This document shows positions 60,501 to 64,000 of a DNA stretch of 64,000 bases, piece after piece. The notes below the pieces were generated by a model. That model worked only from the letters and a program-made list of their open reading frames with translations. It made no database searches and was not told the origin of the DNA. Location: assembly GCF_031877795.1 (NCBI RefSeq), contig NC_133971.1, positions 17,953,171 to 18,017,170 of the forward strand. Direction: 5' to 3'. This DNA is from Strix aluco. Lineage: Eukaryota; Chordata; Aves; Strigiformes; Strigidae. Made by a program: the position numbers and the translations under genes. Each line of letters starts with the position of its first letter. The stretch's first letter is position 1.

Positions 60501-63500
60501 GAAAATGTTGGGAAGTATTAAGAGATGAGGGAGTTGCAGCAAATGACATGAGGAGAGGCTGAAGAAACTGAGGTTGTTCCATCTGGAGAAGAGAGCGTTC
60601 AGGGAATCTAAAGGCTTCTTTCACTTCCCAAAGAAGGCTATAGGAAAGATAAAACCAGACTTCTTAGAAGTGTTTTGCCAAGTAAAAGAGTCACTAGCCA
60701 CAAGAAGGGAATTTCTGGTTGGACCATTTCACATGAGGGAAGTCTGTGTAAGCTATTCTGATTGTTTTCTGGATGATCTTCAGAAAGACATTTTCCGCTC
60801 TAGAGAGCCCTTGATATTAGATACTATCTTTCCAGTCTGCTGAAAGGGGATAAGTCAGAGCTGAAGGTGGTAAGGGCTGTAGAAGAATGTATGGGAAGGT
60901 GAGCTATGTCACATAATATGGAGTATCTCTGAGCTTTTTCCTGTATTGAAATAGCCAAAATCAGCACACTGCTAACTTCAGCAGATCTACAGAACATCCC
61001 ATTAGCTGGGGAGTCTGGCTTTGTCACACCAGTTCTGTATTTGATGCTTCCTGTTTGCTGACAGAGGCACATAGGAAAGAAAATCACAGCTTTATGGTTC
61101 CTTTAGAAACCTGCAGAACAGATCACTTGCCTCTCTGATCAGTTGTCCTGCCATGTTTGATGTTTTGGATGCTCATGGAGCTAGAGACATGCCAAGAGGA
61201 ATCTTGGATTCTCCAGTTCCTGTGCTGGCCTATGTCTCCTGCAGTAGCGCGTTGCCTCACCATGTACTGTCCATCACAGATTGGCAGCTGTTGCCCTCCT
61301 GGTCCTGGAAGATGAGGAAAGTGCTTTCTGGTGCCTAGTCCATATTGTGGAGAACCTAATGCCAGCAGACTACTACAGCGACACACTGATAACGTCACAG
61401 GTGAGCTGGGCGCCCTCACATCTGCTTGGACTGTGATACAGTGATTACAGTAAAGGTTTAAAAGCAAGTAGTCAGCATGCAGTGTGTTTGATTTCTCACA
61501 GGACAGTAATACCACCTTGCAGTCCTTTCCATTGCAGAGGTGTGGCAGACTTGAGAGTACAAAGCTGTTACACACACAGGAGCAGCAAAATTGATCCCCA
61601 GCACTAGGAAATTGGGCACTGCTCCTGAGTAATCACTTGAAGGTCAGGTTAGTCAGAAGGAAGGTGCCTATTAATTGCACAGTTACTTATTTTAGGGAGG
61701 GTCTAGTAGAGGTGAAGCAGCAAACTCTGGCATGTGTAGAACTAAGTATGAAGAAAGCACCATCCTGCAGCCCTTCAGATGTTTCTTTGGAAACTGCACC
61801 CTATCTCTGGAGTGCCATGGGCAGATGCAAGAAAATACTGAGATTTTTATATTCACTGTACTTGCCTCAGTTCATGATCTGGCTTTGGGGTTCCCTGTAG
61901 ATCAGAAGGCTCTCTGGCCATTTGATGTAAAAGGTTCTGTGAGTAACTTACCCTCCTGGTTCAAAGTCACTGGATTTCAAGGTTTTCAAGATGTGTTGTC
62001 TTGTATCAGATATGTCCTCCCAGGCAGACACAGAGCCAAGGTAGATCCCATACAGATCAATGGAATTGTAGTTGTCTGCCCATACCACCTACTCCCAGCA
62101 GTGCCCGGTCTGGTGAGCCTGGCTGTGACCTTGGTGTCTATATTGTCTGTGGTCCTTTCAGAGAGAAGAGGGTTGTATCTGTGGGCCCACAGTAGATGAG
62201 GCTACAAACGTCAGTAACCGAGAGTGACTGATTGTGCAACTGAATTGTTTGACTAATGTTTACTGGGACAGTGGTGTGCTGGTGGAGAGGCCAACCCACA
62301 GACCGGGGAATTAGCCAAATCACTGTGTAAATAGCAAAATGTCTATCCGGAGCAGGTAGTGTTAGCTGTGAGATTTAATAGGCAGCGCTCAATACTTGAC
62401 AAATAGTGATTGACAGGGAAAATATGGCAAACTGAAGACACAGAGGCTCCCCTACATTTGGTGAGAAAAGACTGTCAGGTGAGGACCCTTTTTTTAGAAA
62501 GACTTCCTGACCTCATCTTTGGTCTCTGAAAGTCTAGCCAAGATCCACGTAGAGAGGAAGGTCTATGGTGATGCTTTGTGGGTTGGCGTGATAAAGCAAA
62601 AGCTCTGAGTTGTCTGGAAAGCTTATGGTTTAACTCCTGCAGATTTTAAAGACCGAACATATTACCTCATCTGGTTTCTACTACTGTGCCAAAGTTAGGT
62701 GGGCTGGCACAGCTGGGGCAGTAGTATGATAGGGCATAGGAGAAGACCTAACCATGATCTTGCTCCTTAGCACCTCCCCTCATGAAACTTCACAGAAGTG
62801 AAGCCTTTATAAACCTGGGTCAAGAATCTTGCCAACTGCATTCCTGTGTCTTGGCTCATGCAACCAGAATCAGAGCATAAACAGTACTCGAACCACAAAG
62901 AGAAGCTAAGTGAGAAGATCAGGTCATGCTTGTGAAATCAGGGGGATTCTAGGTGTTTATTCTGTGGGCCATGTACAGTCATTCAGACCTGAGCAGGTTT
63001 TAATCCTTGTCATACAATTGAATGCTCTTGACATCACAGGAAATCCCAGTGAGACCAATGCAGGAAGATGTTGCAGCATTTTCCCTCTTGACTTTGAGTC
63101 TGGGAAGAAATGCGATCCTCTAAGTGAGAAGAATTTATGTATCTCTGCTTGTATCTTGGCCCTGTTTCAGCTACATACCTTGCACTGGGTACAGCATACA
63201 AGTACACTGCTCAGTAATTTTGAAGGGTTGGGAGACAAAGGATGCTCTGCTGTTCCTACGGTGTGGTTAGGCTAGAAGGCAGCAGCAGTGATTACTGTGG
63301 CATGCGTGGGCCGCTGACCTGTTGCACTGCTCCCCTCCTCCAGCACCAGGACTGCTCTTGACTAGGACTTCATTGTTTTCTTTTTTGTCAATTTTAGGTA
63401 GATCAGAGAGTCTTCAAAGACTTCCTGTCAGAGAAGCTGCCTCGTCTCATGGCTCATTTTGAGCAGTATCGGATTGATGTCTCGCTCATCACCTTCAATT

Positions 63501-63583
63501 GGTTTCTGGTGGCCTTTGTGGACAGCCTGGTCAGCGACATCCTCCTGCGAGTGTGGGATGCCTTCTTGTATGAGGGAACTAAG
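48561..63583 (+). CDS. TBC1D2: TBC1D2 (Armus/PARIS1), Rab GTPase-activating protein, first 11 coding exons; 3' end outside window
   Basis: TBC1D2 is a Rac1 effector and RAB7A GAP that acts on late endosomes and autophagosomes and in E-cadherin turnover. Exons: 48561-48968, 49626-49758, 50668-50809, 52889-53025, 53643-53830, 54976-55362, 56201-56311, 57953-58140, 59687-60157, 61280-61400, 63398-63583. Phases agree throughout, giving 824 codons; human has 928. A PH domain covers about residues 59-155 (KKLCGYLNKLGIKGPIKTWK, then SIDLSSASFDCK and MYWLQQLQMRRWEF). A coiled coil covers about 320-560 (EDKDRLELVRHKVRQIADL, FLNSEIHQVTRLW, CACLQARNCQMESKYL). The TBC domain starts near 630, with the Arg finger in IELDLPR (R681) and Gln finger in GYCQG (Q718), then LRVWDAFLYEGTK. 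The segment around exon 5 is poorly conserved. The last visible donor is the weak GTGCAA. About 100 C-terminal residues are missing. Confidence 0.96.
52491..52569. repeat. Purine-rich low-complexity tract (GGGAGA/GGAAA)
   Basis: Nearly pure A/G on the + strand over about 80 bp in a TBC1D2 intron between exons 3 and 4. It is imperfectly repetitive. Confidence 0.8.
54566..54625. repeat. (CCCT)n tetranucleotide microsatellite
   Basis: About 15 uninterrupted CCCT units in the TBC1D2 intron between exons 5 and 6. Long perfect arrays of this kind are usually length-polymorphic. Confidence 0.95.
58314..58654 (+). mobile_element. Solo LTR of the same family as 72-428
   Basis: 341 bp with the same TGTCCTGGTTTAGCC start and AAACCACCACA end as the copy at 72-428, and close similarity throughout, including GGGGCTTTGTATTTCACTCC. 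Flanking 5-mers are CTATG (58309-58313) and GTATG (58655-58659), a target duplication with one difference. It lies in the TBC1D2 intron between exons 8 and 9, sense to the gene. No internal region is attached. It looks of similar age to the other copy. Confidence 0.85.
60544..60790 (+). mobile_element. Decayed CR1 3' fragment
   Basis: The start, with GAGAGGCTGAAGAAACTGAG and TCTGGAGAAGAGAG, matches the C-terminal coding part of CR1 ORF2 (compare 11293-11335). A TGGATGATCTTCAG block near 60770 matches the CR1 3' region. The middle is strongly diverged. It lies in the TBC1D2 intron between exons 9 and 10, an old truncated copy. Confidence 0.65.
61401..63397. other. TBC1D2 intron between exons 10 and 11; nothing recognised
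   Basis: A 2-kb intron with small open frames (61732-62199, 62910-63275) that show no splice-consistent reading or family resemblance. No named repeat was recognised. Confidence 0.5.
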
Positions 63584-64000
63584 GTGCAACTCTCAGTCTA
63601 GGCCTTCCTTCCATCTGCACCACCTTTGTGACATGATGGCAGGGCGATGGGCATACACGTGTCAGAAATGTGGGGTTGAGCCTCTTGTGCTATCCTGCCT
63701 GTTTCATGGGGTGCCTTGATGCCTCCCAGCCTCTATGTTGTCTGTGTACTTGCTGCCGGTAGGCAGACCTAGTCCCTGATACTGTGCACAGTATCCCTGG
63801 CACTTCTTAGCAGGTAGTCCTGCTATGAAACAGCTTTCTGACAGGCGATGGTGTCTTCTGCTCTGTGACCTGGACACAACTGAGAGTATGACAGGTACAG
63901 GGAGCAGAAGATGGGCAGAGTGTTAGTATCTGAAAATGTGAGTCATGCATTGCCCCTATGCATAGGGAGAACTGGAAAACCCTTGCGAAATCCCTGTGGG
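63584..64000 (+). other. Start of TBC1D2 intron after exon 11, cut by the window edge
   Basis: The sequence after the GTGCAA donor reads into a stop within six codons in frame and shows no further TBC-domain match. The next exon, expected to continue from GTK towards a segment like human VVFRYALAIFKYNE, lies right of the window. Confidence 0.6.

Overview
This is a piece of a bird genome, very probably from the Z chromosome. The signs are a near full-length CR1 LINE with older CR1 fragments, avian-type solo LTRs, compact introns, and vertebrate genes that lie on human chromosome 9 (9p21 and 9q22-q31). In chicken most such genes are Z-linked. The chromosome call is inference; the gene calls rest on exon-by-exon translation compared with remembered vertebrate proteins.

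Layout, left to right. (1) 1-1.9 kb: the last two coding exons of APTX (aprataxin), + strand, with a solo LTR in the intron before them. (2) 3.6-4.8 kb: an actin-like gene of the ACTL7A/ACTL7B type, + strand, actin-length but with two in-frame TAG codons, so apparently a recent pseudogene. (3) 7.3-44.3 kb: the whole coding sequence of ELP1 (IKBKAP, the Elongator scaffold) on the - strand. I could place all 36 coding exons with compatible phases. They sum to 4002 nt, or 1333 residues plus stop, against 1332 residues in human. The last intron holds a CR1 LINE with an unbroken 944-residue ORF2. Two related solo LTRs sit in neighbouring introns, and a decayed CR1 sits in the intron after the third coding exon. 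(4) About 43.9-44.6 kb: the CpG-rich ELP1 promoter with two perfect NRF1 palindromes and YY1-type sites. (5) 46.1-46.5 kb: a second CpG island, probably the TBC1D2 promoter. (6) 48.6 kb to the right edge: TBC1D2 (Armus), + strand, 11 coding exons (824 codons) covering the PH domain, coiled coil and most of the TBC Rab-GAP domain. The gene runs off the window.

The genes are ordinary housekeeping or cell-biology genes and do not form a shared pathway: DNA end repair (APTX), tRNA wobble-uridine modification (ELP1), Rab7/Rac1 membrane traffic (TBC1D2). I found no new multi-gene system. The points most worth a second look are the splice sites of ELP1, including the avian counterpart of the human familial dysautonomia exon, a GC-AG intron directly after it and several weak donors; the CR1 with intact ORF2 in the last ELP1 intron; the recently broken ACTL7-like gene; and the local gene order, which brings TBC1D2 next to the ELP1 promoter where mammals have ABITRAM.
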